64,000 nucleotides of DNA, taken from positions 1 through 64,000 of the forward strand of contig NZ_VCJO01000018.1 of the NCBI RefSeq assembly GCF_009712475.1. The letters are read 5' to 3'. The DNA comes from Micromonospora sp. CP22 (GTDB lineage Bacteria > Actinomycetota > Actinomycetes > Mycobacteriales > Micromonosporaceae). Shown here one piece after another: positions 1 to 9,808 of this stretch (positions within the stretch are counted from its first letter, which is position 1; each line of letters begins with the position of its first letter). A program made the translations under genes and the position numbers. The notes under the pieces were generated by a model. It was not told the origin of the DNA. It saw only the letters and a program-made list of their open reading frames with translations, and did not search any database.

Positions 1-1
1 T

Positions 2-1045
2 CTACTCGATTCCTGGCTTGGAACTCGTCGGGAGGGTACGCCTCCCGACGCTCATCCACAGGTTTCGAGCATTGCTCGTTGCGAAGGGCGGCTGGTTGTC
101 GATCCACAGCAACGCGGAGAGATCAGCAGGCATGACCCATCGCGGCGGATGGGCCAAGTTGATCTTTTGCGCGCCAATGAACGCATCGCCGATGTTGAAC
201 TGGAAGCTGATCGTAGGCTCGCCGGCAATCAACCTGTCTACGTCATCCAGGTCTACCCTGGTGAAGCGGTGAGCGCCGGCGGCGATCACTAGGGGAACGT
301 CGTAGCGGGCCGCCAGATCCGCGTACTTGCGCACCTTGTCGTTGACCGCCCGCGTCAGTCGTGCGGCATCGACAGGGCCAGCTACTCCACTCGGTGCGGC
401 GAACTGTGCGAATAGTCCATTAGCCGAGGCAACCGGGCCGAAGCGATCGGCGAGCACCAGGAAGGTGTATCCGTAGGCGGTGATACTGGTGGCCGATGGG
501 GACTGCAGCAGGCGCTGGCGTACCTCTTGGGCGACCTTCTTAGCCGTGCCGGCGTCGGGCACCTTGGGCGGCATGTTGCCGGCCTTGAGAACGAGCACAA
601 CACCGACAGAAATCTTCGCGATGCGTTGTTCAAGCGCCTTCCAGGCTCGTTGGCGTGCGAACGTCTCTCGTGGAGGCTGGTCGGTGTGGACCTCGACGAA
701 CATGACCGGGTCGTCGTCAGGCGATAGCACCGTCCAGTCCGGTGTCAAGCCACCGTACTGGCGTTCGTACGCAACGAGGTATCCCGCTGACCGCAGCGCA
801 GCGCCCGCTGCCAACTCCATCGTGACGGGCCAGAAGAACTCGTCCTTCCAGAGCCTGCCGGCTAGCTGCTCGGCGTCAGAGGAAGGGAGCAGGGCGAGCT
901 GCTCGTCGTACCAGTCCCGCCAGTGCTGAAATTGCGGCTCGACTGCGATGTCAAAGGTCAGCCGGCGGCGGTCGGAGGGCAGGTCGCCGAACTGTTGTCG
1001 GTGGCGCGCAACGAAATCCGGCCCGAAGAATTTTCCAGACGTCAC
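2..1045 (-). CDS. Uncharacterised protein with nuclease-like PD...ExH pattern
   Basis: A complete 347-aa protein with a GTG start and a TAG stop two bases from the window edge. I do not recognise a named family. Residues 70-120 hold a glutamate in a helix-like stretch (E78), then PD at 102-103, and after a short strand VEVH at 117-120. This spacing resembles the PD-(D/E)xK nuclease core (E, PD, ExK), but the usual lysine is replaced by H120. The rest is soluble and mixed alpha/beta, with no signal peptide or membrane segment. It sits at the start of a run of DNA-processing genes on the same strand, so a role in DNA recognition or defence is an inference from context. The function is otherwise unknown. 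Confidence 0.6.
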   Translation of the reverse strand: MTSGKFFGPDFVARHRQQFGDLPSDRRRLTFDIAVEPQFQHWRDWYDEQLALLPSSDAEQLAGRLWKDEFFWPVTMELAAGAALRSAGYLVAYERQYGGLTPDWTVLSPDDDPVMFVEVHTDQPPRETFARQRAWKALEQRIAKISVGVVLVLKAGNMPPKVPDAGTAKKVAQEVRQRLLQSPSATSITAYGYTFLVLADRFGPVASANGLFAQFAAPSGVAGPVDAARLTRAVNDKVRKYADLAARYDVPLVIAAGAHRFTRVDLDDVDRLIAGEPTISFQFNIGDAFIGAQKINLAHPPRWVMPADLSALLWIDNQPPFATSNARNLWMSVGRRTLPTSSKPGIE

Positions 1046-1201
1046 AGGCTGATCATCAGCCCGGCGTCAACCAAATCTCGCTGAGGGGCTCGTCCCGGGA
1101 CGGACGCCGCGGAGCGCAAGCTGCGTCACCCCGCCGCCGACTCACCCTAGGTAGCTTCAGCTTGACACCTCGCTGCGCCGCAGTGCCGCGGAGACGGAGT
1201 T

Positions 1202-2243
1202 TCAGGTGTATCTGCGCCGAAGCTCCGTAATGCGAGCCCGGATAGCCGTCCGAGACATGCCTTTGAGGTTGAGGACCGGGTCCATCTCCCCCAGTACGGC
1301 TTCCTCGAGTCTGCCGAGGGTGTCCGCGTCGTCGCAGGGCACCGTGATGACTCTCAGGTGGTCATACATCCAGTTGGTGAGGTGGTTCTCGTCGATGCGG
1401 TCGAGGCCTGCCACGTTCGCCAGGATCGAGCCGAGCGTGCGGTCCAGTCCGGGTCGGCTGCCAGTTGCGCGAGGACATGCGGATGCCCCAACTGGATCTG
1501 GAAGGAGTTGAACGATCGGCACAGCCATCCCTGTGCGCGGTGCTCCGCCTCGTACCCAGGTGGTGCGTCGGAGACGTCGGGTGCTTCTTCCTCCCATCCG
1601 TCATCGTCCGCGGTGCCGCACCCGACCTCGTCGCCGCTGTCCACATCAGAAACGAGTGGCGGCATCCGACCGAGCACGAGATATATGCCTGGGTCGTACG
1701 TCGAGTGAGCGACCTCGAAGCCGACCACGTGGCGTACGCCGGCCGCCTGCAACTCACGTAGGGCCCAGCGCCAGATCGCGTCGAGGTTGCCGGTACGCGT
1801 CTGTACCAGCAGCTGAATTGGGGTCAGCTCCTGAACAATGGCCTCTGCCAGCGGCTGCACCGGGCCAGCACCGATCGGAGTCACTCCGTCAGCGTCCAGC
1901 GTCAACCGGTACCCACGTAGATCCATGGACCACTCCCGGGCCGCCTGGCTGAACGCGGCATGCAGCCCGCGCCATTCCACCGCCGCGAGAACCACGCGGA
2001 CGTCAGCTCCACATACTTGTGCAGCTCGTGCAGCGCCACCTCAGCGGCGGCTTCCGTACGCTTCAACTCGATAATCACGAAGCTGCCGGTGGTGTCCCGT
2101 GCGAGGATGTCGATCCGTCCGCCAGCGCCCACCCGGCTTGGCAGCCGATACGCCGTGGCAACGCACTTCAGTCCCGGCTCGATCAGGGCGAGCCGGGACG
2201 CCAGAGCGTCCCGGACGGCGTTCTCATGGACCTTTCCGCTCAT
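1202..2243 (-). pseudogene. Broken NucS-like nuclease gene, possibly fused to a GIY-YIG protein tail
   Basis: The first about 80 codons encode a good PD-(D/E)xK domain (GGRIDILARD, then VIIELKRTE), as in NucS/DUF91-type endonucleases. The frame is then lost near 2005: after HKYVEL the protein continues in another frame as VRVVLAAVEWRGL. The roughly ten residues I expect between these two pieces appear to be missing, so this looks like a small deletion. A second frame change occurs near 1440. The last 60 codons (TLGSILANV, LTNWMYDHLRV, LRARITELRR-like end) resemble the C-terminus of actinobacterial GIY-YIG family proteins rather than NucS. No single frame covers the gene. I read it as a decayed, perhaps chimeric, nuclease gene; sequencing error is possible but would require two errors. 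Confidence 0.6.
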
Positions 2244-2435
2244 CTCGCCGCCTTCAACCGTCCACGCTTCGGCTGTGTCTCCCGGGTATGAGGGTCAGTT
2301 GACGCCGGTTGAACTGCTGGGCCGCTGGGGCGTACCTGGGATATCCGGTCGAGCGTAGTGAGGTGAACCGACTGGAGCCCGTACTCAGCGACTGCACCCG
2401 TCGAGCACCCGATATCGCCTTCGCGAGTCCGAACC

Positions 2436-3155
2436 TCACCAGGTCTCCTCGGCTAGAGGAGCATCGTTTAGCTGGTCGCGAAGACTCCGCCAGCTGGGCA
2501 TGAACCGGTCCATGAGCTTGGTGAAGCGCGGGCCGTGGTTGCGTTCAAGGTGATGCGTCATCTCATGGACGACGATGTAGTCCAAGCAGTCTGGGTTCTT
2601 CTTGGCAAGCTCAACGTTGAACCAAATGTGCCCGCTCTCCCGGTTGCATGACCCCCACTTGGTCTTCATGCGCCTGATTGTCCATCGCGGCACCGACACT
2701 TCCAGGATCGGTTCCCACTTGGCAATGAGGTTTGGAATCGCTTGTCGTAGCTGCTCCCGATACCACCGATCGAGCAACTCACGTCGTCGTTCAACTGTGG
2801 TGCCTTCCGGGACGTACAGCAGCAGCCGTTCGCCGTCTACCTCGAAGTGCGTCCGCCCTGGGCGCTCTATGACCTTCATTCGGTGGCGAACGCCCCAAAC
2901 ATAGTGGGACTCGCCTGTGACCATCTCTCGCTCGGACTGGCGCGCGGCCGAGCGCAGCTGCTCACGCCGGTGTTTGATCCACGGCAACCGCTGAATCACG
3001 GCCAATCGAACGTGCTCGTCGTCAAGCCTGTGTGGAGCTGCGACCCGGACCCGCCCGAGTGGCGGATAGACGCCGATGTGCAGGTTCTTGATGTCCTTGT
3101 AGATGACTTCAACGTCGATGCCAAGGACCGTCAGGTGGGCGCTAGCGGTACTCAT
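2436..3155 (-). CDS. YgjP-like (DUF45) zinc metallopeptidase
   Basis: A protein of 239 aa in the SprT/YgjP (DUF45) family of predicted zinc-dependent hydrolases. The zinc site is the HEMTHH motif near residue 195 followed by a third ligand in LERNHG. Upstream is the conserved RRMKTKWGSCN block typical of this family. The chosen ATG at 3155 lies inside the 3' end of hsdR, a 14-base overlap that indicates translational coupling. A longer frame beginning at 3203 adds 16 residues that do not look like this family. Family members often accompany type I restriction-modification operons in genomic islands, but the substrate is not known. Probably cytoplasmic; no signal sequence is visible. Confidence 0.85.
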   Translation of the reverse strand: MSTASAHLTVLGIDVEVIYKDIKNLHIGVYPPLGRVRVAAPHRLDDEHVRLAVIQRLPWIKHRREQLRSAARQSEREMVTGESHYVWGVRHRMKVIERPGRTHFEVDGERLLLYVPEGTTVERRRELLDRWYREQLRQAIPNLIAKWEPILEVSVPRWTIRRMKTKWGSCNRESGHIWFNVELAKKNPDCLDYIVVHEMTHHLERNHGPRFTKLMDRFMPSWRSLRDQLNDAPLAEETW

Positions 3156-6100
3156 AGCGTGCCCGTACCAGCTCGAACAGTTCATCAAGGCGGTCGAAGT
3201 CATCCGGCAGCGCCCGAGCGATTGCGCGCTTGACCTTCTTTTCCTTGATCGGGTTACCTACCCACGAGTCCGGCTTAGTGTGTCGGATCGTCATGTCGAT
3301 CTCGACAGCGATCTCGGTTGAAGGCCAGAAGAAGTCGATCAGGGCTCGGCGAGCACCGTTATTGGCCCACTCCGGGTATTCGGTGTCGGACTCGCCCTTG
3401 CCGAGCTTGGTCGCGTGCTCCAGGAGCTTGGCGAGGTAGTCCTTATAGTTCAGTGCTCCCAGACGCCGCTCTTCGAGGATGGCGTCGAGCAGTTCGGACA
3501 TCTTGTCGTAGTACTTAGGGTTCATTGCGCGCTCGTCAATGATCACCTTGCGCATGTTGTTGGTGATCGTCTCCGCTACCGCTTCAGGGTCCTTCTTGAT
3601 TCCTGCGGGAAGCCTGTCGAGCGCACCGGCACCCATCTGCACAATCAGCTGAATAAGCCCGGCGTCCTGGAAGTCGGACACCACCTCCGAGGGTTTTGCG
3701 CTGATGTACGTGTCGAGCAGGTGGCGCATGCCAGCCTCGTACTGCTTGAAGTCGACGTTCTCGCCGGCGCCCAGCTTGACCTCGTCGCGCACGTTGGCAT
3801 AGTGGTTGATCTCGTCCTTGATCGCTGCGGCTTCGGCATCGCTGTAGCCAGCGGCGTTCATCTCGTTGGCGAGGTTGCCGTACGCGCGAGTCACGGCTGC
3901 CACAGCCTTATACAGCGCCACGCGCTTGGGCTCGTTGGCCTTAAGCTGCTCGGCGTTGCCCTGCTCGCGGGCACAGAAGTACTGCTGGTACTGCAAGGTG
4001 TTCTTCGGCGGCTCGACCGGCTCACACAGTGCCCGGATCTTCTCCAGAGCTTCGTCGAGGTCTTCGCGGGCCTTCTCGATCCGGTCGGACAGCAGGCCCT
4101 CGATGTCCTTCTTCTCGTAGCCTTCCAGAGCGCCACCAGTGTAGTCGGTGATCGCGGACTCAAGCGAGTTGAACAGGTCTCGATAGTCGACGATGTAGCC
4201 GTAGTCCTTGTCATCGCCGTCGAGCCGGTTGACTCGGCAGATGGCTTGGAACAGCCCGTGATCCTGCATCTTCTTGTCGATATACAGGTAGGTAGCGCTT
4301 GGGGCGTCGAAGCCGGTCAGGAGCTTGTCGACGACAATGAGCAGGCGCATCTGACCGGGATGGTTGATAAAGCGGTCCTTGACGTCCTTCTCGAACTGCT
4401 CGACCTTGGCCATCGCCTTGTCGGCAGGCTCGTTGAAGTGGTCGGCGAGCATCTGCCGATAGATCTCGTACTGGCGCAGTCGCTCGGTGGCGCCGTGGCC
4501 GGAGTCTTCCTTCGCGATATCGCCAGCCTGCGGCGCGTACGACGTGACGATGGCGCACTTGCCCTTGAACCCGGCCTGCGTGAATAGCTCGTAGAACTTG
4601 CACGCCTGGTAGATGCTCGAACTGACCAGAATGGCGTTGCCGCGGCCATCCGACAGGCGCGGCTTGATCTCCATATCGAGCAGGATGTCGTTGACGATCT
4701 GCCGGGCACGCGGCTCCGAGCTGACAACCTTCTGCATGGTGCCCCAGCGCTTCTTGAGCTCAGCGCGGGATAGGTCCGTCATGCCCTTGGTCTTGGCTTC
4801 GAACCACTTGTCAACCTTCTCGGGTGAGGTCAGCTCCTGGTCGATGTTGCGCGCCTCGTAGCGCAGGTCGAGCACAACGCCGTCGGCCACACCCTCATCG
4901 AACTTGTAGGTGTGGATGAAGCTGCCGAACTTTTCGATCGTGGTGGCCTTGTCGGCCTTGAGCAGCGGCGTGCCGGTGAAGCCGATGAACATGGCACCCG
5001 GCATGAGCGCCTTCATGGCGTCGTGCATCTTGCCCGACTGGGTCCGGTGAGCCTCGTCAACGAAGACGAAGAGGTTGCCCTTGGCGCGGAAGTCCTTGGG
5101 GACGGTCGCATTCAGCTCGCGGATGAACCCGCTCTCGGCCTGGTCGCGGGCCGACTCGTCCTCCGAGCCGCGGAACTTGTGGACCAGCGAGCAGACCAGC
5201 CACTCCTCGCTCGTGTTGAGGGTGGTCAGCAGGTCGGCGCCGCTCTTGGTCCGGTAGATCGACTCGTTGACACCACGGAAGACCTTCTCGATCTGCTCGT
5301 CCAGCTCGGTGCGGTCGGTGATGAGCAGCACGCGGCCATCCGGCTGGTTCTCGCGAATCCACTTGGCCAGCCACACCATGGTCAGCGACTTGCCGGACCC
5401 CTGCGTGTGCCAGATGATGCCACCCTCGCGCTTGGCGATGCGCTCCTGCGCCGCCTTGACGCCGAAGTACTGGTTGTGCCGGCAGGTCTTCTTCTGTCCC
5501 GCGTCGAACACCATGAAGTCGTGGACCAGCTCAAGCAGACGCTCTTTCGAGCAGAGCTGGGTCAGGGAACGATCGAGCGGGTCGGCGATGTCAGACGGCT
5601 CACGCCACGCCAGCCAGTACTTCTCCGGCGTGTCGATGACGCTGTAGCGCAGCCCTTCCACGTCGTTGCCAGCCATCACGAGCTGCACCGTCGTGAAGAA
5701 CGACCGGATGAACTCGGGACGCTGGTTCCCGTAGCTCTGCCGGATGCCCTCGGAAACCGCGACCTTCGAGCGCTTCAGCTCAAGCGTCCCGAAGGCGATG
5801 CCGTTGACGTACAGCACGATGTCAGGGCGCTTGGTGTGCTGCCCGAACACCGTCACTTCCTCGGCCAGGGCGAAGTGGTTGGCCTCCGGGCGTGCCCAGT
5901 CGATGAGCCACACCGTCTCCGTCTGCTCGCCCACACCGGGCTTGACCTTCACCCCGTAGCGCAGCAGGCCGTAGACGTCACGGTTCGCTTCGTACAGGTC
6001 ACGGCCACCACCGAGCGAGGCGTCGCTCTTCAGTTTGTCGACCGCCTTGTTGATGAGGTTGTCGCTGTAGCCGCGAGCACGGAGGTTTTGCGCAAGCAGT

Positions 6101-6228
6101 TCGACCTCGACGTTCGAGTTCCCGTCGCGGTACTCCCAGTTGCCGAGGTACTCGTAAGCCAACGAATCCCGAAACAGCTCAATGACGCGGTCTTGAGCCT
6201 TGCGCTCAGGTTGCCCGACGTTACTCAT
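3142..6228 (-). CDS. hsdR: Type I restriction enzyme, R (endonuclease/translocase) subunit
   Basis: Motor and nuclease subunit of a type I restriction-modification system, 1028 aa, the usual length. The N-terminal nuclease domain has RPDIVLY (PD at 135-136) and TLELK (E150, K152), a PD-(D/E)xK site. The SF2 helicase domain follows, with Walker A HTQGSGKS at 274-281 and the DEAH box at 391-394. A second RecA-like domain carries VVDKLLTGFDAPS. The C-terminal third is helical and probably binds the M2S methylase. Its ATG overlaps the hsdS stop by four bases (ATGA), and its own end overlaps the metallopeptidase gene. Together with HsdM and HsdS it should cleave foreign DNA that lacks the cognate methylation, translocating DNA with ATP. 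Confidence 0.95.
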   Translation of the reverse strand: MSNVGQPERKAQDRVIELFRDSLAYEYLGNWEYRDGNSNVEVELLAQNLRARGYSDNLINKAVDKLKSDASLGGGRDLYEANRDVYGLLRYGVKVKPGVGEQTETVWLIDWARPEANHFALAEEVTVFGQHTKRPDIVLYVNGIAFGTLELKRSKVAVSEGIRQSYGNQRPEFIRSFFTTVQLVMAGNDVEGLRYSVIDTPEKYWLAWREPSDIADPLDRSLTQLCSKERLLELVHDFMVFDAGQKKTCRHNQYFGVKAAQERIAKREGGIIWHTQGSGKSLTMVWLAKWIRENQPDGRVLLITDRTELDEQIEKVFRGVNESIYRTKSGADLLTTLNTSEEWLVCSLVHKFRGSEDESARDQAESGFIRELNATVPKDFRAKGNLFVFVDEAHRTQSGKMHDAMKALMPGAMFIGFTGTPLLKADKATTIEKFGSFIHTYKFDEGVADGVVLDLRYEARNIDQELTSPEKVDKWFEAKTKGMTDLSRAELKKRWGTMQKVVSSEPRARQIVNDILLDMEIKPRLSDGRGNAILVSSSIYQACKFYELFTQAGFKGKCAIVTSYAPQAGDIAKEDSGHGATERLRQYEIYRQMLADHFNEPADKAMAKVEQFEKDVKDRFINHPGQMRLLIVVDKLLTGFDAPSATYLYIDKKMQDHGLFQAICRVNRLDGDDKDYGYIVDYRDLFNSLESAITDYTGGALEGYEKKDIEGLLSDRIEKAREDLDEALEKIRALCEPVEPPKNTLQYQQYFCAREQGNAEQLKANEPKRVALYKAVAAVTRAYGNLANEMNAAGYSDAEAAAIKDEINHYANVRDEVKLGAGENVDFKQYEAGMRHLLDTYISAKPSEVVSDFQDAGLIQLIVQMGAGALDRLPAGIKKDPEAVAETITNNMRKVIIDERAMNPKYYDKMSELLDAILEERRLGALNYKDYLAKLLEHATKLGKGESDTEYPEWANNGARRALIDFFWPSTEIAVEIDMTIRHTKPDSWVGNPIKEKKVKRAIARALPDDFDRLDELFELVRARYEYR

Positions 6229-7370
6229 GACGCAGCCTCCACTGGCAAACGAGTAGAGCCAGTCAGGAGCTCCTGCATCATTCCAGCCTTTATCGCACGA
6301 GCCTTAGCGATGCGAACCTCCAGTGCGTTGACCTCTGCGCCTGCGTCATCGATGACCGACGCAATCGCACGCTGCTCGGCGTCGTCGGGAACTTCGACCT
6401 CGATCTTGCTGTACTCCGCGATCCATCGTCGCTTGTGGTCGACGACTGGGTAGTCGATCAACTGCATCCGTTCATACATGTAACGAAGATTCACACCCGA
6501 GCGAGCGCTCAAGATCTTCATTGCCGAAGACTTCGCCTTGAACGGAAAGGTGACGAACTTTGATGCCGTAGTAAAGTCATCGAAGATGATTACCGGCACC
6601 GAGTAGTAAATGCCGTGCCTCTCCGTTGTGCGGCCAAGGACGAAGGTCTTACCGGCAGTCAGAACTGGCGTACCGACATCACCGTACTCGGTGCTCGACA
6701 CCAAATAACGGCCAGGCTGCTCGTACGCCAGTAGATCACCAAGTCGCCTCAGCTCCCAATGTTCCGTGAAACCAGGGAGGCGGGTCGTGCCGGTCAGGAG
6801 CTGCTGCATCATGCCATGCTTGATTGCCTGCTTCTTGGCAATCATCCGCTCCAGCGTGGCAATCAAGTCGTCTACGTCATCTAGCGCGCGACCGATCGCC
6901 CTCTGCTCACGCGAGGGTGGGACGGTCAGCCGGTACTCGGACAGCTCTGCACGGTTAATCTTCGGGATCCCGCTCCTCGCAGACACACTCGTTGCGAAGT
7001 TCGTGAAGTCGCTACCAAGAATCGTGTGCAGAACAAAGGAGGCGTCGACGCCTGGCCGCGGGGTGAGCGGATACATGTCTGCGCTGCAGAGTGCGTCGAA
7101 GTCGCACTTGTATGCCTTCTGCAGGTATGGGCGAATCTTGCTGTAGATGACGTCTCCGGGCTTCACAAGGTACTTGCCGCTGATGGCACCTTGCGCCGCT
7201 GCCGACTCCTTCTTGAGCAAGCGTCCCGTCTGAGAAGCCAAGTGGTCCGGTGCGATAAGCGGAAGGTTCCGATACGCAGGTGCCCGGGGATCGACTTGGC
7301 CGCTCTTGATCGTCACCAAGTCGAGCAACGCCATCTCGTTCCACGTTGACAAGGTGGTCAACGAGGTCAT
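6225..7370 (-). CDS. hsdS: Type I restriction-modification specificity subunit
   Basis: DNA-recognition subunit of the type I system, 381 aa. Two target-recognition halves are visible. The first ends with PPSREQRAIGRALDDVDDLI followed by a helical MIAKKQAIKHGMMQQLLTG spacer. The second ends with VPDDAEQRAIASVIDDAGAE followed by the parallel spacer MQELLTGSTRLP. This internal duplication is characteristic of HsdS, each half binding one arm of a bipartite site. It overlaps hsdM upstream and hsdR downstream by four bases each (ATGA), so the three genes form one operon. The recognition sequence cannot be read from the protein by eye. The second half has a somewhat lower GC content than its neighbours, as is common in these variable domains. 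Confidence 0.93.
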   Translation of the reverse strand: MTSLTTLSTWNEMALLDLVTIKSGQVDPRAPAYRNLPLIAPDHLASQTGRLLKKESAAAQGAISGKYLVKPGDVIYSKIRPYLQKAYKCDFDALCSADMYPLTPRPGVDASFVLHTILGSDFTNFATSVSARSGIPKINRAELSEYRLTVPPSREQRAIGRALDDVDDLIATLERMIAKKQAIKHGMMQQLLTGTTRLPGFTEHWELRRLGDLLAYEQPGRYLVSSTEYGDVGTPVLTAGKTFVLGRTTERHGIYYSVPVIIFDDFTTASKFVTFPFKAKSSAMKILSARSGVNLRYMYERMQLIDYPVVDHKRRWIAEYSKIEVEVPDDAEQRAIASVIDDAGAEVNALEVRIAKARAIKAGMMQELLTGSTRLPVEAAS

Positions 7371-9808
7371 GACTCGACCCCCATGCCTGCCAGGTGAGTG
7401 GCGACCTTCGCTTCGAGCCTCTCTAGTTTGGCATCGAGCGTACTGACGGTCTCGGCGTACCGTTCACCAAGTACCTGGATCCGCGCAACCAGGGCAAGCG
7501 TCAGCGAGCTGCCCACGTGGGCAATGCGATCCGCGACCGTGGCGTGCCACTTGTCGTCGAGCACAAGCTGCTTGATCTCGGGCAGCGTGAGGTCGCCGTA
7601 CTTCTTGAGGGTCGCCAGATCGAGCGCGGCCTGGGCCTCCTTGGCAGCCTTTTTGGCGATGGCTTCATCGTTGTACAGCTTGATTAGGTGTTGGAGAGCC
7701 TTGATCTCTTCTGAGTCAGCTTCTTCGTGCCGGGCTACCTTGAGCCGCGTCGAAGCGAGCACCTTTGAGATCTTGCCGTCGTCCATCGCCTCGGCGAGCA
7801 AGCCGTCTTCGACAGCGTGCTCCTCGACGTACTCCTCGACGGCGCGGCCGGCTTCCTCGGCCGCCGCGTTCAGCGTGTCGACCTCGGCCTGCTCGTTTGC
7901 AAAGTAGCGGGCGACGACGAGCGCAGGCGGGATGAGGTCCATCTTGTACTTCGTGGCACTACGCCCTGAGCCAACGACTAGGTCCGGGGTTTCGGAAAGC
8001 TTGCGCTCCTTGTCCTCGATGGTCTTGCGAGGTTTTGCCGCATCGAGCCACCCATCGTTCATGATGAGGAAGACATCGTCGTGCATGACGCCGTGCCAGT
8101 ACGTCATAAGCTGCTCGTAGACGTCGTACTCGTCGAGCAGTGGGGTGTCCTTGAACCGGGCCAGTAGATCGTCGCTGATGTGGGCGATCAGGTCCTTCGG
8201 GACGGTGTTGGCGTCGATCGCTTGCAGGATGGGCCGGTGGGCTGCGAACCAGTCGTCAACCTGGCCACGCACATCGGTAGCGAACTTCTGGAACTCGTCG
8301 GAGTCCAGGATGGTCTGCTGCACCTCGGTTACGCCGACCGCAAGGTCGCTGTAGCCGGGGCGGTTTGGCTCGAAGAGCGTGGCGCGAAGGCTCGGGAACG
8401 CCTCCCAGTACCCGCTCAGCGCGTCCAGGTCGCGGTCCGGGATGCCGCCGTGCAGGTGGGCGTGGAGGTCCTGGATGTCCTCCGGTTCGGAGGAATCGAT
8501 GTAGCGCGGGATGTTGAGGTTGTAGTCGTTCTTCGGATCGGCAATCTCGTGGAGCGGCACCATGCGCGAGTAGCGCTCGATCTCAATCTGCCGATTGAAG
8601 ACATCGACGATCTTGTGTATGTCTTGGCTTCGGAGGCGGTTCTTGTTGCCGTCCTTGATGAATCCCTTGGATGCATCGATCATGAAGACGCCGGTCCGCG
8701 CCTGGGCATTCTCCTTGTCGAGGACGACTATGCAAGCCGGGATGCCGGTGCCGTAGAAGAGGTTGGCGGGCAGGCCGATGACGGCCTTAATGTAGCCACG
8801 GCGCAACAGTTCCTTACGAATGCCGGCCTCAGCGTTACTACGGAAGAGCACACCGTGCGGCAGGATGACTGCGGCCTTGCCGTTGCTCTTGAGGGACTTG
8901 AGGATGTGGAGCAGGAAGGCGTAGTCGCCGTTCTTCGCCGGCGGCCGGCCGAACTCGAAGCGGCCGTACTCGTTCTCTAGGCCGTTGCTCCACGACTTGA
9001 TCGAGAACGGCGGATTGGCGACGGCGAAGTCGAATGTCCGCAGCTGTACGCCCGTGATCAACTGCGGGTTGGTGATCGTGTCGCCCTTGCGGATGTCGGC
9101 GTCTTCGTTGCCATGGAGGATCATGTTCATCTTGGCTAGCGCCCAGGTCGCGTTGTCCTTCTCCTGGCCGTAGATCGTGATGCCCCGTGGCGCCTCGTCA
9201 GCCACCTTGAGGAGCAACGAGCCCGACCCGCACGTGGGGTCGTAGACCGTGTGGTCCTGCCGGGTGTCCGGTCCGATGCCGACGACCTTGGCGAGGACGC
9301 GCGAGACCTCGGCCGGGGTGTAGAACTGCCCCTTCGACTTGCCCGACTCCGTGGCGAAGTGCCGCATCAGGTACTCGTAGGCGTCGCCGAGCAGGTCATC
9401 GCCCTCGGCGCGGCTCCCTCGGAAGTCCAGGTCAGCGAAGATCGTTACCAGCTTGGAGAGCCGGTCCTGCATCTCCTTGCCCTTGCCGAGCTTCTCCTCG
9501 TCGTTGAAGTCGGCCAGGTCGATGACCTTCTCGAGCCCGTTGGCCTCGGCGAGCCTGCCGATAATCTTGTTGATCTTGTCGCCGATCTCCTTGTCACCCT
9601 TGAGGGCGACCATGTCATCGAACGACCCTCCTGCGGGGACCTCGATCAGCGAACTTCGGTCAGACTTGGCCTTGTCCGTTACGTACTTCACGAACAGCAG
9701 CGTGAGGATGTAGTCCTTGTACTGGCTGGCGTCCATGCCGCCGCGGAGCTCGTCGCAGCTTCGCCAGAGTGAGCTATACAGGTCCGACTTCTTGAGAGCC
9801 AACGTCAC
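7367..9808 (-). CDS. hsdM: Type I restriction-modification DNA methyltransferase subunit
   Basis: N6-adenine methyltransferase subunit, 813 aa. After an HsdM N-terminal helical domain, the SAM-binding motif DPTCGSG occurs near residues 190-196 and the catalytic NPPF near 265-268. A long C-terminal extension of about 350 residues, partly coiled-coil-like, makes it larger than the classical 500-aa HsdM; large forms like this are common in actinobacteria. I chose the GTG at 9808 because an AAGGGGG Shine-Dalgarno sequence lies a few bases upstream and family similarity begins there (TLALKKSDLYSSLWRSCDEL). A longer frame from ATG 9895 has no supporting site. It is the first gene of the hsdM-hsdS-hsdR-metallopeptidase operon and overlaps hsdS by four bases. 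Confidence 0.93.
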   Translation of the reverse strand: MTLALKKSDLYSSLWRSCDELRGGMDASQYKDYILTLLFVKYVTDKAKSDRSSLIEVPAGGSFDDMVALKGDKEIGDKINKIIGRLAEANGLEKVIDLADFNDEEKLGKGKEMQDRLSKLVTIFADLDFRGSRAEGDDLLGDAYEYLMRHFATESGKSKGQFYTPAEVSRVLAKVVGIGPDTRQDHTVYDPTCGSGSLLLKVADEAPRGITIYGQEKDNATWALAKMNMILHGNEDADIRKGDTITNPQLITGVQLRTFDFAVANPPFSIKSWSNGLENEYGRFEFGRPPAKNGDYAFLLHILKSLKSNGKAAVILPHGVLFRSNAEAGIRKELLRRGYIKAVIGLPANLFYGTGIPACIVVLDKENAQARTGVFMIDASKGFIKDGNKNRLRSQDIHKIVDVFNRQIEIERYSRMVPLHEIADPKNDYNLNIPRYIDSSEPEDIQDLHAHLHGGIPDRDLDALSGYWEAFPSLRATLFEPNRPGYSDLAVGVTEVQQTILDSDEFQKFATDVRGQVDDWFAAHRPILQAIDANTVPKDLIAHISDDLLARFKDTPLLDEYDVYEQLMTYWHGVMHDDVFLIMNDGWLDAAKPRKTIEDKERKLSETPDLVVGSGRSATKYKMDLIPPALVVARYFANEQAEVDTLNAAAEEAGRAVEEYVEEHAVEDGLLAEAMDDGKISKVLASTRLKVARHEEADSEEIKALQHLIKLYNDEAIAKKAAKEAQAALDLATLKKYGDLTLPEIKQLVLDDKWHATVADRIAHVGSSLTLALVARIQVLGERYAETVSTLDAKLERLEAKVATHLAGMGVES

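Noticed and set aside
3415..6453. Long plus-strand open frames (3415-4587 and 4912-6453)
   Set aside because: They lie antisense to hsdR/hsdS, are rich in Val, Leu, Asp and His as expected from reversed GC-rich codons, and show no family motif or ribosome binding site.
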